From positions 2,341 through 51,913 of the IMG/VR virus record IMGVR_UViG_3300030380_001627: 49,573 nt of DNA; one strand, 5' to 3'. The notes below the pieces were generated by a model. It saw only the letters and a list, made by a program, of their open reading frames with translations. It searched no databases and was not told the origin of the DNA. The position numbers were made by a program, and so were the translations under genes. Below are positions 24,560 to 29,625 of the stretch, one piece after another. Position 1 is the first letter of the stretch. Every line of letters begins with the position of its first letter. The stretch is from a virus.

Positions 24560-24689
24560 CTATATAAGGTTTTTTTTGGGTTGAAGAAAAATTTTTTATT
24601 TTTTTTGAAAAAGGCGTTACAAACGTTACAAACGTTACAAACGTTATCCAGTAAGGGCTGTAGCTGTAACACTTCTGTAACGTTGTAAC
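24560..24689. repeat. A/T-tract plus six GTTACA/TGTAAC elements (candidate origin, pac or operator)
   Basis: This region, 24458-24713, lies between the leftward early genes and TerS and has no gene. It holds an A/T-rich tract with long T and A runs (about 24568-24612). Three 9-base direct repeats with GTTACA at 24616-24621, 24625-24630 and 24634-24639 follow. Then come three inverted copies, TGTAAC at 24665-24670, 24676-24681 and 24684-24689, two of them in a TGTAACACTT context. Iterons next to an AT-rich tract are typical of replication origins. Closeness to terS would also fit a pac site. An operator for divergent transcription is a third choice. Confidence 0.6.
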
Positions 24690-24713
24690 ACTTTTCAACC
24701 CGTATTGCCCTAC

Positions 24714-25304
24714 ATGAGAAGGTTTTTGACATTGAAAAAGACTGAACCCACAGAAAACACTATAGGCAAAGGTGGTAGACCGGCTGGTCTTACCAACCGA
24801 CAAAGAGAGTTTGCCAAGTATTATATTGATGGTAGATACAGCAATGCGGAATGTGCAAGAAAGGCAGGCTATGCTGCCGACAGCGCGAGAAACCATGCGG
24901 CTAAACTTCTTGACGGTAAATCTTTCCCAGAAGTGCCAGAACTTATCAAAGAACTTCGCGAGGAACGAGAGCGAAAGTATGGAGTGACATTGGTCAACCA
25001 ACTTAAACGCTTTGATGAATTGTCCCACGCTGCTGAAGAGGCTGGGCATTTTTCTGCCGCCATCAACGCTGAAAAAATACGTTCTAGTCTGGGTGGTCTG
25101 ACCATTGACAGGCGAGAGCAAAACCATGTGCATCAACTTGACAGCATGTCGAGAGAAGACATCGTTGCTAGACTTGCTGCCATACGAAAGCAATATCCAA
25201 ACGCTTTCCCCGAACCGGAGATGAAGAGGGTTGAAGATGCCAAGAACAGAACGATCACTGTGGACATCATTGAAGCAGAACCTGCCGAAAAGGACGCACT
25301 TTGA
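24714..25304 (+). CDS. terS: Terminase small subunit
   Basis: A 196-residue protein. GKGGRPAGLTNRQREFAKYY, followed by GRYSNAECARKAGYAADSAR and HAAKLL, is the N-terminal HTH of terminase small subunits that bind pac DNA. A middle helical region (PELIKELREERERKYG, DELSHAAEEAGHFSAA) should oligomerise the ring, and the C-terminus would contact TerL. The start is uncertain: ATG at 24714, TTG at 24705, or TTG at 24732 (the last has AGAAGG nine bases upstream). The gene overlaps the nuclease gene by 68 bases. It is separated from TerL by 2.8 kb of opposite-strand genes. Confidence 0.75.
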   Translation: MRRFLTLKKTEPTENTIGKGGRPAGLTNRQREFAKYYIDGRYSNAECARKAGYAADSARNHAAKLLDGKSFPEVPELIKELREERERKYGVTLVNQLKRFDELSHAAEEAGHFSAAINAEKIRSSLGGLTIDRREQNHVHQLDSMSREDIVARLAAIRKQYPNAFPEPEMKRVEDAKNRTITVDIIEAEPAEKDAL

Positions 25305-25650
25305 GCGAATTGAAAACCGATCCGGCGAGGGCATGCCTGACGTATATTTGTGCATGGACGGTGTGCCGGTATGGGTGGAATTAAAAATAGTTAAAAATGG
25401 CAGGGTCAATCCGTCAAAATCCCAGATAGCGTGGCATTCCTCGCATTCCAGATGCAAAGGCGTGAGTTTTTTCTTGGCCCATGATCCGGTGACCGGCGGT
25501 GTATATTTGTTTGACGGTGCATCTGCGGTTGATTTACTTGGTTCAAAGATAGGCGACCTGCGACCTGCGATCCGTTGGTCTGGCGACCTGCGATCTGCGC
25601 CTGTTGCGCTCCGCGATTTGTCGAAAGAACTTTGGTTCGGGACAGCATGA
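25237..25650 (+). CDS. VRR-NUC-like PD-(D/E)XK endonuclease
   Basis: A 137-residue protein. The active-site pattern is visible: FERIENRSGEGMPDVYL (Glu24, Asp35), VWVELKIV (Glu48, Lys50) and the following KSQ (Gln63). This is the VRR-NUC or Holliday-junction-resolvase-like arrangement common in phages, probably for processing branched replication or packaging DNA. Residues after about 100 are encoded by GC-rich CCTGCGA repeats (25556-25605) and are likely an accidental extension. The start at ATG 25237 lies inside the TerS gene; a TTG lies two codons before. Confidence 0.75.
   Translation: MPRTERSLWTSLKQNLPKRTHFERIENRSGEGMPDVYLCMDGVPVWVELKIVKNGRVNPSKSQIAWHSSHSRCKGVSFFLAHDPVTGGVYLFDGASAVDLLGSKIGDLRPAIRWSGDLRSAPVALRDLSKELWFGTA
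25556..25605. repeat. GC-rich CCTGCGA repeat copy R0 inside the nuclease 3' end
   Basis: Three to four CCTGCGA or TCTGCGA units occur within 50 bases (25561-25575 and 25585-25599), on the plus strand. Similar units bound every cassette to the right (25648-25664, 26433-26447, 26630-26644, 27332-27352). Here they lie in the coding frame of the VRR-NUC-like gene. Confidence 0.6.
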
Positions 25651-25685
25651 CCTGCGACCTGCGACCTGTGGTTCGCGGCTGCGCG
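25648..25685. repeat. GC-rich CCTGCGA repeat copy R1
   Basis: Three tandem CCTGCG(A) units start at 25650, followed by a GC-rich GCGGCTGCGCGGC block. It lies after the nuclease stop and before the terminator of the GP88-like gene, marking the left border of the reverse-strand cassette array. Confidence 0.6.
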
Positions 25686-25691
25686 GCACTG

Positions 25692-25726
25692 AAAAAAATA
25701 ACCGGCGACTATGTCGCCGGTTATTT
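25692..25726 (-). terminator. Rho-independent terminator of the GP88-like gene
   Basis: Perfect 14-base arms (25696-25709 and 25713-25726) with a 3-base loop. Read leftward, the stem is followed by seven T residues (25692-25698 region). It is 12 bases past the GP88-like stop. In the rightward direction only a short T-run follows, so it would be weaker for the TerS-nuclease transcript. Confidence 0.85.
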
Positions 25727-25737
25727 CAGGGAGAAAC

Positions 25738-26379
25738 TTAGTGTTGGTAATATGTGACATTGTCAACCTTGGGATCCCAGCAAGCGCGGCAGTCGCCGCA
25801 TTTACCATCATTCAACGGCGCAGGGCAAACGTGCCCGACTGTTTTGCTGCCGTGACTTGACACTGTGCTTGTGTTCTTCCAGCCTTTGGATGGTGTGCCA
25901 TCGATCATATGCGCTGACATGCGCAACGTGACGTTGTTCGGTAGCTTGCGAAGCTTCAAAACGTCGCCCCAAATTTTATATTCGCGGCTTGGGATCCAGT
26001 GTTTAAGGTGCGGCGTTGCTTCGCATATGTCCAGAATGTTTAGACCCATGCGAACGCTGTCAACGTCGCCGCTGTCGAACCAGCGGAATTCTGGCTTGCG
26101 TAGCGTGTTGAGCACCGCAACCATGCGTGGCACGAAATCCAAAGCATTGAAGAAAATCTCGCGGCGCTCCATCGCTGCGACCACGTTCGGCATGTTGTAC
26201 ATGCCTTTACATGCGTAGCACTTTTCGCAAGTGCTGCCTTTAACCTTGCGTAGTTTTTGACCAACGTGGCAAAGATACGCTGACCGGGATATTGAAAAGC
26301 CCGGCATTTTAGAAACGTTGGACAAGTTGCGCTTGTCCTCTTTAACTTGATCTTTGTAGTGTGGTAATGAATCGAACAT
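25738..26379 (-). CDS. GP88-like protein with two Cys clusters
   Basis: A 213-residue protein. I place the start at ATG 26379 (MFDSLPHYK) because of a GGGAGG site 5 bases upstream, downstream of promoter P2. The frame stays open 39 codons upstream through a repeat. Cys clusters are TCEKCYACKG near the N-terminus and CPAPLNDGKCGDCRACWDP at the C-terminus, with PEFRWFDSGDVDS and WIPSRE in between. The C-E-x-C-Y-A layout is what I recall of the phage Gene product 88 family. The clusters may bind zinc or an iron-sulfur cofactor. No enzymatic function is proven. It is a single-gene unit with its own promoter and terminator. Confidence 0.7.
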   Translation of the reverse strand: MFDSLPHYKDQVKEDKRNLSNVSKMPGFSISRSAYLCHVGQKLRKVKGSTCEKCYACKGMYNMPNVVAAMERREIFFNALDFVPRMVAVLNTLRKPEFRWFDSGDVDSVRMGLNILDICEATPHLKHWIPSREYKIWGDVLKLRKLPNNVTLRMSAHMIDGTPSKGWKNTSTVSSHGSKTVGHVCPAPLNDGKCGDCRACWDPKVDNVTYYQH

Positions 26380-26403
26380 AAAAACCTCCCTTTGGTTTAT
26401 AGG

Positions 26404-26432
26404 ATTATCCCACATAATCAAATGTATGTCAA
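26404..26432 (-). promoter_or_regulatory. Strong leftward promoter P2 (GP88-like gene)
   Basis: TTGACA (26427-26432) and GATAAT (26404-26409) on the minus strand are exactly 17 bases apart, 25 bases before the gene start. A TATCCCA half-site (26406-26412, plus strand) overlaps the -10. The -35 lies at the edge of repeat R2, and the stop codon of the 47-residue gene is inside it. Confidence 0.85.
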
Positions 26433-26467
26433 CCTGCGACCTGCGCACCTCGCGGCGGCGGCGCGGC
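26428..26467. repeat. 40-base perfect repeat, copy R2
   Basis: This stretch is identical over 40 bases to 26625-26664. It includes the GTCAA of a -35 element, two CTGCG units and a run of CGG. It encodes the last 12 residues of the 47-residue protein and provides the -35 of P2. It is far more GC-rich than the surrounding DNA. Confidence 0.9.
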
Positions 26468-26572
26468 CTTGACTGTAAAATCCAGATCCTCACCAAGCTC
26501 GTTGATATAGTCTAAAACGTCTTGAACTGTGGGTTCTTCGTCTGTGAGCAGTACTATTTCTATTTCATACAT
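26429..26572 (-). CDS. 47-residue acidic protein with repeat-encoded tail
   Basis: An ATG at 26572 with GGGAG 7 bases upstream opens a 47-residue frame, 29 bases downstream of promoter P3. Residues 1-35 are acidic with a strand-helix-strand look (YEIEIVLLTDEE, VQDVLDYINELGEDLDF). The last 12 residues (AAPPPRGAQVAG) come from the 40-base repeat, and the TGA lies within the -35 of the next promoter. It looks like a small acidic accessory protein. No family is recognised. Confidence 0.6.
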   Translation of the reverse strand: MYEIEIVLLTDEEPTVQDVLDYINELGEDLDFTVKAAPPPRGAQVAG

Positions 26573-26600
26573 AATAAACTCCCTTAATAGTGTATATGGG

Positions 26601-26629
26601 ATTATCCCATAGTATTAGATACAAGTCAA
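26601..26629 (-). promoter_or_regulatory. Leftward promoter P3 with perfect palindromic operator
   Basis: TTGACT (26624-26629) and GATAAT (26601-26606) on the minus strand are 17 bases apart. A perfect 15-base palindrome, ATGGGAT-T-ATCCCAT (26596-26610), covers the -10 element. This is the best copy of the operator-like site seen in P1-P5. Confidence 0.85.
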
Positions 26630-26664
26630 CCTGCGACCTGCGCACCTCGCGGCGGCGGCGCGGC
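26625..26664. repeat. 40-base perfect repeat, copy R3
   Basis: Second identical copy of R2, 197 bases away in the same orientation. It lies between the TAG of the 63-residue zinc-finger gene and promoter P3, again supplying the GTCAA of the -35. Confidence 0.9.
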
Positions 26665-26855
26665 TATTCATAATAACCGTCGCCACCGCAGTGTGGGCAA
26701 TCTGCGATTTGCTCACGCCACGGCGCGATTGCAATATCAACCAGCCCTGTGCCTTCGCACTCAATGCATGGCGTTGCGTGTACCGGAATGCGGAAGCCAA
26801 GCGAGGCTTCCCAGCCTTTGTTGAACTCTCTGTGCCACTTAATCGCTTCGTCCAT
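26664..26855 (-). CDS. 63-residue DnaJ-type zinc-finger-like protein
   Basis: The start is ATG 26855, with GGAGG 6 bases upstream. An earlier in-frame start at 26933 would run through a terminator and is rejected. Residues 1-27 are helical and aromatic (MDEAIKWHREFNKGWEASLG). They are followed by CIECEGTG and CPHCGGDGYYE, two CxxCxGxG-type knuckles as in the DnaJ zinc finger, but only two instead of four. It should bind one zinc ion. The gene lies directly after the terminator of the winged-HTH gene, so it may depend on read-through. Confidence 0.65.
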   Translation of the reverse strand: MDEAIKWHREFNKGWEASLGFRIPVHATPCIECEGTGLVDIAIAPWREQIADCPHCGGDGYYE

Positions 26856-26866
26856 TGTCTGCCTCC

Positions 26867-26894
26867 AAAAAAGTGAGGGGGCGTGAGCCCCCTC
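26867..26894 (-). terminator. Rho-independent terminator after the winged-HTH gene
   Basis: Arms GAGGGGGC (26875-26882) and GCCCCCTC (26887-26894) enclose a GTGA loop. Read leftward, six T residues follow (26867-26872). It lies 17 bases after the HTH stop and just before the ribosome site of the next gene, so it may also act as an attenuator. Confidence 0.85.
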
Positions 26895-26910
26895 TAGTTT
26901 ACTCTCGACT

Positions 26911-27231
26911 CTAACCGTAATGATATTTTCCATTTTTGGTCACGATGCGATGCCCAGTTCTACGAAGCTCGTAGATGCAATTATAAGCAGCACCAACGCT
27001 AATGCCCAATCTTTTAGATAGTTGCTTGGGCGTAAGATTACGCTCTCTCAAAAGAACTTCGCAATGTTCCTTCGATCCAACCAAATAGCTGGTATTGGGC
27101 GCACGTTTCTTAATGCTGTTTGGCACAGTCCTTAACGTGCGAATTGCTGGCTCTTCCTGCCAGTTGGATTTCACCTTGCCTTGCGACACGGTGACGATTA
27201 ATGACCCTACGGTCAGAGTAAAATCAGTCAT
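26911..27231 (-). CDS. Winged helix-turn-helix DNA-binding protein
   Basis: A 106-residue protein. Residues about 64-92 (LTPKQLSKRLGISVGAAYNC and the next helix) form a helix-turn-helix, and residues 93-105 (HRIVTKNGKYHYG) a wing. The first 45 residues have a strand-rich part and a basic linker. It has AAGGAAAGG before its ATG and lies behind promoter P4, which carries a TGGGATA site. It is the best local candidate for the regulator that reads the shared operator, but binding is not shown. A hairpin in its leader (27261-27281) could also matter. Confidence 0.75.
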   Translation of the reverse strand: MTDFTLTVGSLIVTVSQGKVKSNWQEEPAIRTLRTVPNSIKKRAPNTSYLVGSKEHCEVLLRERNLTPKQLSKRLGISVGAAYNCIYELRRTGHRIVTKNGKYHYG

Positions 27232-27260
27232 GGTTGTTCCTTTCCTTGACTGGTTGGTTT

Positions 27261-27281
27261 GGTCTTAGCTCATCCAAGACC
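27261..27281 (-). promoter_or_regulatory. Leader inverted repeat of the winged-HTH gene
   Basis: Arms GGTCTT and AAGACC (6 bases) surround a 9-base centre in the leader between P4 and the HTH start. It could be an RNA hairpin or a dyad operator for autoregulation. The arms are short, so confidence is modest. Confidence 0.35.
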
Positions 27282-27290
27282 TTGTAAAAC

Positions 27291-27318
27291 CTTATCAGAT
27301 GACATGGGATAATGTCAA
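27291..27318 (-). promoter_or_regulatory. Leftward promoter P4 (winged-HTH gene)
   Basis: TTGACA (27313-27318) and GATAAG (27291-27296) on the minus strand are 16 bases apart. TGGGATA (27305-27311, plus strand) lies in the spacer next to the -35. The GATAAG/N16 form matches the replication promoter at 18394-18421. Confidence 0.7.
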
Positions 27319-27329
27319 CAACTAAATTA

Positions 27330-27371
27330 AACCTGCGATCTGCGATCTGCGCACCGGCCTCGCCGCCGCGC
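27330..27371. repeat. GC-rich CCTGCGA repeat copy R4
   Basis: A diverged copy of the R2/R3 element: AACCTGCGATCTGCG units followed by GCACCGG and a CGCCGCCGCG block. It lies between promoter P4 and the terminator of the next cassette, in the same orientation as the other copies. Confidence 0.75.
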
Positions 27372-27372
27372 T

Positions 27373-27421
27373 TTAAACAAATAAGAAAGGACAGCATAGC
27401 TGTCCTTTCTTATTTGTTTAA
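27373..27421 (-). terminator. Bidirectional terminator with 23-base stem
   Basis: Nearly the whole element is a perfect inverted repeat: arms 27373-27395 and 27399-27421 around a 3-base ATA loop, with A/T-rich stem ends acting as U-tract in both directions. The TAA of the 93-residue gene is inside the right arm. Confidence 0.85.
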
Positions 27422-27699
27422 TAGTCTGATTCAACGTAGTGTACGTCCATGCGTCTCTGTAGCACCAGCTTACCATCGTTGATGCGATACTCACCGATGC
27501 ACCTCTTGGACTTCGAGCCTTTGAAGACGTAGATCTGATCGTCAAGCCGCCGCTTATCGAAGCTAGGCATCTGATGACAAGCTGCGATCCTCTTGCCAAG
27601 CTGCGCCAAGCTGTCGCTGACTGGGTATCTGATAGTGCCTCTATCTCTGTAGTTGAACGCAGGGGTAATATACCCCTGCTCTGCGTAATACTTACTCAT
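27418..27699 (-). CDS. Small unknown basic protein (93 aa)
   Basis: The start is ATG 27699 (MSKYYAEQG), with AAGGAGT 9 bases upstream. The frame is open further upstream through the preceding gene, which I reject. The protein is beta-rich and basic (GTIRYPVSDSLAQLGKRIAA, DQIYVFKGSKSKRCIGEYRI, GKLVLQRRMDVHYV). I do not recognise it. It is the second gene of the P5 cassette and ends inside a strong terminator. Confidence 0.65.
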   Translation of the reverse strand: MSKYYAEQGYITPAFNYRDRGTIRYPVSDSLAQLGKRIAACHQMPSFDKRRLDDQIYVFKGSKSKRCIGEYRINDGKLVLQRRMDVHYVESDY

Positions 27700-27700
27700 G

Positions 27701-27898
27701 TTACACACTCCTTGCTTTCTCGAACTCGTACTGAGCAGCGGCTGCTCGAACTTCACGAGGATCAATGTTCGGCTCTGCGAACAAACCAGTTGATACGAAG
27801 ATCCCATCGACCTTCATCAGCATTGGGTATTCATCTCCATGTGTCTCATGCTCGTAGAGCTCAACACCAGAGATGGTTGATAGATATGCGTGTGCCAT
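27701..27898 (-). CDS. Small unknown protein (65 aa)
   Basis: A 65-residue protein with a GGAGGATG site at its ATG, 29 bases downstream of P5. It has a strand-rich first part (AYLSTISGVELYEHETHGDE, then MLMKVDGIFVSTGLF) and a terminal helix (DPREVRAAAAQYEFEKA). The E-x-x-x-HGDEYPM pattern recalls small phage proteins of unknown role. It is followed after one base by the 93-residue gene. Confidence 0.65.
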   Translation of the reverse strand: MAHAYLSTISGVELYEHETHGDEYPMLMKVDGIFVSTGLFAEPNIDPREVRAAAAQYEFEKARSV

Positions 27899-27926
27899 GT
27901 CATCCTCCTTTATAAGTGACTATAAG

Positions 27927-27955
27927 ACAGTATCAGATGGCATGGGATAGGTCAA
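27927..27955 (-). promoter_or_regulatory. Leftward promoter P5
   Basis: TTGACC (27950-27955) and TACTGT (27927-27932) on the minus strand are 17 bases apart; GATACT at 27929-27934 is an alternative -10. TGGGATA (27943-27949, plus strand) lies next to the -35, as in P4, and P4 and P5 share a CATCTGATA block after it. Confidence 0.6.
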
Positions 27956-27970
27956 GCAGCATTAGCCTCT

Positions 27971-27997
27971 ATATTAGCAAAAGACTATTGCTAATAT
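27971..27997. other. Inverted repeat in the TerL leader region
   Basis: Perfect 10-base arms (ATATTAGCAA at 27971-27980 and TTGCTAATAT at 27988-27997) around 7 bases. It lies in the 236-base gap between P5 and TerL, which has no gene. The lack of a T-run argues against a terminator. A dyad operator for the late rightward transcript is possible. Two TTTGCAGG copies lie further on at about 28091-28098 and 28112-28119. Confidence 0.5.
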
Positions 27998-28134
27998 GGC
28001 AAGGGTTACTGCGTCCAGTTGTCAACCAACTTTCGGTTAACTCCCCCCACCCCCTATATCTGAAAACCTGCGTTCGCGTCACAGGCAGATTTTGCAGGGT
28101 TGATAAATTCATTTGCAGGTATTATCGTTCGAGC

Positions 28135-29625
28135 ATGGATGACATGCAAAACCTAGAACTGCTGCCAGAGGAGGTCCTAAAGGAAATCCTGTTACTGGAG
28201 GAGCAGGAACAGCGGCTTAAAACTAGGACTGAAGCCCATGATAAGTTCATGCCGTATGCGAAACATGTATATGACGGGTTTATAGAGGGGACCCATCACC
28301 GTGTAATTGCAGAGAAGTTGGAAAAGATTGCCCGGGGGGAGTTAAAACGGCTGATTGTCAATATGCCTCCCCGACATTCTAAATCAGAATTTGCATCCTA
28401 TCTCATGCCTAGTTGGTTTTTGGGCCGGAATCCGAAGTTAAAAATCATTCAAGCTACCATGAACACCGAACTTGCTGTAAGATTTGGTCGTAAGGTTCGT
28501 GATCTCATAGCTGACCCATTATATCGTGAGATTTTCCCGAATACGGACCTTAAACCGGACAGCCAAGCGGCAGGTCGATGGGAGACTAGCGCTGGTGGGG
28601 AATATTTTGCAGCCGGGGTGGGTGCTGCAATGACTGGTCGTGGTGCTGATTTGCTAATTATTGACGATCCGCACTCGGAACAGGATGCATTATCGTCTAC
28701 TGCGTATGATAATGCGTGGGAATGGTACACATCTGGACCTCGACAGCGTCTACAACCGGGTGGAACCATCATAATTGTCCAGACTCGCTGGTCCAAAAAG
28801 GATATTACGGGCCGGTTACTGCAAGCACAGCAGAAAGATCTGATGGCTGACCAGTGGGATATAGTGGAATTCCCTGCAATCATGCCTTCGGGGGAACCAT
28901 TATGGCCTGAGTTCTGGAAAAAGGACGAGCTTTTAAAGGTAAAGGCTTCACTTTCGGTGGGAAAGTGGAATGCTCAGTGGCAACAGAACCCTACATCAGA
29001 AGAAACCGCTATGGTCAAGCGGGAATGGTGGAAAGTTTGGGAAGAGGACAGCATTCCTGACCTAGATTATGTAATTCAGTCCTACGATACGGCGTACAGT
29101 AAGAAAGAAACTGCCGATTACTCTGCTATTACAACGTGGGGCGTGTTTCAGCCGCACCAAAACGGGGATCAGCATCTAATATTGATGGATGCCAAGAAGG
29201 GGCGGTGGAATTTTCCTGAGTTAAAGAGCATTGCACAGGAAGAATACGATTATTGGGAACCGGAGTTGATGCTGATTGAGGCAAAAGCTTCTGGTACACC
29301 GTTAGCGGACGAAATGAGGTTACTTAACCTCCCTGTAGCTACCTTTAGCCCGGGTCGAAAGCGTGGTGGGGGAGGTATGGACAAAACAACCCGTATGCAT
29401 ATAGTCTCTCCTATATTCGAGTCGGGAAAAGTATGGTATCCTGAAGGCGAAAAGTTTGCAGAAGAAGTTATTGAAGAGATTGCTTCATTCCCTAATGGCG
29501 ATCACGATGACTTTTGTGATAGTATGACGATGGCCTTGATGCGTTTCCGTCAAGGTGGCTTTATTAGTTTGAATGGTGAAGAGTTCGAGGACGATCCACC
29601 CCGTAAGGCAAGAGAGTATTATTGA
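28135..29625 (+). CDS. terL: Terminase large subunit
   Basis: A 496-residue packaging motor. The ATPase has Walker A (NMPPRHSKS, Lys83), Walker B (LLIIDDPHS, Asp177-Asp178) and a coupling motif region (IIIVQTRWSKKDITGRLL, 212-229). The RNase H-like nuclease has YDTA (Asp318), MLIEAKASG (Glu382) and DHDDFCDSM (Asp456-Asp462). I choose ATG 28135 (MDDMQNLELL). The open frame extends 73 codons upstream in sequence that does not look coding, and MQNLELL at 28144 is an alternative; no strong ribosome site decides. It translocates DNA into the prohead through the portal encoded downstream. Confidence 0.95.
   Translation: MDDMQNLELLPEEVLKEILLLEEQEQRLKTRTEAHDKFMPYAKHVYDGFIEGTHHRVIAEKLEKIARGELKRLIVNMPPRHSKSEFASYLMPSWFLGRNPKLKIIQATMNTELAVRFGRKVRDLIADPLYREIFPNTDLKPDSQAAGRWETSAGGEYFAAGVGAAMTGRGADLLIIDDPHSEQDALSSTAYDNAWEWYTSGPRQRLQPGGTIIIVQTRWSKKDITGRLLQAQQKDLMADQWDIVEFPAIMPSGEPLWPEFWKKDELLKVKASLSVGKWNAQWQQNPTSEETAMVKREWWKVWEEDSIPDLDYVIQSYDTAYSKKETADYSAITTWGVFQPHQNGDQHLILMDAKKGRWNFPELKSIAQEEYDYWEPELMLIEAKASGTPLADEMRLLNLPVATFSPGRKRGGGGMDKTTRMHIVSPIFESGKVWYPEGEKFAEEVIEEIASFPNGDHDDFCDSMTMALMRFRQGGFISLNGEEFEDDPPRKAREYY

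Noticed and set aside
24616-24689. CRISPR-like array
   Set aside because: The repeat units are only 6-9 bases with no spacers of uniform size; iterons or operators fit better.
24384-25811. Long (475-residue) open frame on the minus strand
   Set aside because: It lies opposite the TerS and VRR-NUC genes and passes through the A/T-tract and the terminator hairpin. It has no ribosome site and no recognisable domain, so it is a shadow.
26856-26933. Longer start for the 63-residue zinc-finger gene
   Set aside because: It would include the GC hairpin with T-run at 26867-26894 in the coding sequence. The downstream ATG at 26855 has a GGAGG site.
25556-27371. CRISPR array from CCTGCGA repeats
   Set aside because: The copies are irregularly spaced with whole genes between them, and their lengths vary.
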